Shown: in pieces, positions 14,801 through 15,307 of the stretch | Layout: every line of letters starts with the position of its first letter | Numbering within the stretch: position 1 is the stretch's first letter | NCBI GenBank assembly: GCA_964613155.1 | Contig: CAZTHP010000063.1 | Coordinates: 1 to 15,307, forward strand | From: TWA4 sp964613155 | GTDB taxonomy: Bacteria; Bacillota; Clostridia; Lachnospirales; Lachnospiraceae | Direction of reading: 5' to 3' | Length of the DNA: 15,307 bases | Notes under the pieces: generated by a model | The model's database searches: none | Seen by the model: the letters and a program-made list of their open reading frames with translations, nothing else | What the model was told of the DNA's origin: nothing | Program-made: the position numbers and the translations under genes

Positions 14801-15307
14801 ATGAAAAGAAACCGAAATAATAAAAAAACTGTTATCGTACGAAGTTTTTGGATGTTGGCAATCTGCCTATTCCTTTGGGGAAATTCGATGAATTCGATGC
14901 AGGCCGCTGCCGAAGAAACTCGTTTGGCAGATGATGATTATATCACTGCACAGGATTGGCCGGAAGCACCTTCGATTGGTGCAGAGGCCGCTGTTTTAAT
15001 CGAAGCGGACAGCGGAACCGTACTCTATGCTAAAAATGCAGACAGTAAACGCTATCCCGCAAGTATTACTAAAATTTTGACAGCGTTAGTGACGTTAGAG
15101 GACAGTTCGTTAGCTGATCCGTTGGTTTTTGAAGGAGAAGCCTTGGAACCGCTGCCGGAAGGCTATGTGTCCATTCATCCAACGGCTGGGGAACAAATGT
15201 CCGTTGAGGATTGTTTGTATGCACTGTTGTTAGAATCTGCTAACGATGCTGCCAATGCTCTGGCAGTTCATGACGAAGGAACGATTGCAAAATTTGCCAG
15301 GAAAATG
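14801..15307 (+). CDS. D-alanyl-D-alanine carboxypeptidase, DacF/PBP5-type (3' end outside window)
   Basis: The first 169 residues of a peptidase S11 (low-molecular-weight penicillin-binding protein) are present; the frame is open to the window end. The family removes the terminal D-alanine from peptidoglycan pentapeptides outside the membrane, limiting cross-linking. A signal peptide is visible (MKRNRNNKK, core FWMLAICLFLWG, cleavage near MQA at residue 35). Residues 60-80 (GAEAAVLIEADSGTVLYAKN) are typical of the family. The catalytic motif SxxK is S88-I-T-K91 in PASITKILTAL, and the SxN motif is S146-A-N148 in ESANDAANAL. The third motif, KTG, would lie beyond the window. AGAAAGGA (14777-14784) is a good but distant ribosome binding site; AGAAAG (14791-14796) is nearer. 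It has its own promoter and is probably a housekeeping neighbour, not part of the surface system. Confidence 0.93.
   Translation, partial: MKRNRNNKKTVIVRSFWMLAICLFLWGNSMNSMQAAAEETRLADDDYITAQDWPEAPSIGAEAAVLIEADSGTVLYAKNADSKRYPASITKILTALVTLEDSSLADPLVFEGEALEPLPEGYVSIHPTAGEQMSVEDCLYALLLESANDAANALAVHDEGTIAKFARKM

Noticed and set aside
1..15307. CRISPR array, tRNA, rRNA, transposase or phage genes
   Set aside because: None was recognised: the repeats seen are protein-domain repeats or short degenerate tracts without spacer structure, and no mobile-element protein is encoded.

Overview
The window looks like the chromosome of a low-to-moderate-GC Gram-positive gut-type bacterium, most likely a Lachnospiraceae-like clostridium. 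The evidence is the secreted repeat proteins with BspA-type leucine-rich repeat (LRR_5) C-termini, GLUG beta-helix repeats and MBG-like Ig domains, Firmicutes-style purine-rich ribosome binding sites, some TTG starts, and a DacF/PBP5-type carboxypeptidase at the right end. No outer-membrane gene is visible. This assignment is inferred from protein style only.

Layout: positions 1-14351 hold seven genes on the + strand, tightly spaced or overlapping and probably one operon whose promoter lies to the left. They are (1) the 3' part of a large GLUG/Ig/LRR surface protein, (2) a complete paralogue of it with a signal peptide, (3) an ExbB/TolQ/MotA-family proton-channel protein, (4) a DUF2149 protein that looks like an ExbD/TolR equivalent, (5) an exported protein with a beta module, a long Gly/Asn/Ser-rich stalk and a C-terminal membrane anchor, (6) an exported PQQ-like beta-propeller protein with cadherin-like and fibronectin III domains, and (7) a 1403-residue exported protein with a DUF4430 (transcobalamin C-terminal-like) domain, helical region, MBG-like Ig domain and LRR_5 C-terminus. 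Positions 14352-14800 are intergenic, with a GATATTG-rich degenerate repeat, a perfect 14-bp palindrome, a strong intrinsic terminator, and a promoter and leader hairpin for the next gene. Positions 14801-15307 begin a D-Ala-D-Ala carboxypeptidase that runs off the window.

How the genes may work together: genes 3 and 4 keep the residues expected of a proton-driven ExbB/ExbD-type motor, although the cell is probably monoderm and has no TonB-dependent outer-membrane receptor. Gene 5 has the parts of a force-transmitting or scaffold protein: a membrane anchor, a spacer long enough to cross a wall, and a distal beta module resembling the N-terminal module of gene 7. Genes 1, 2, 6 and 7 are large secreted or surface proteins. 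The working hypothesis is a proton-motive-force-energised surface system in a Gram-positive cell, perhaps acting on a corrinoid or other tetrapyrrole because gene 7 carries a DUF4430 domain. The motor assignment is well supported by sequence motifs. The ligand and the mechanical coupling are speculation.
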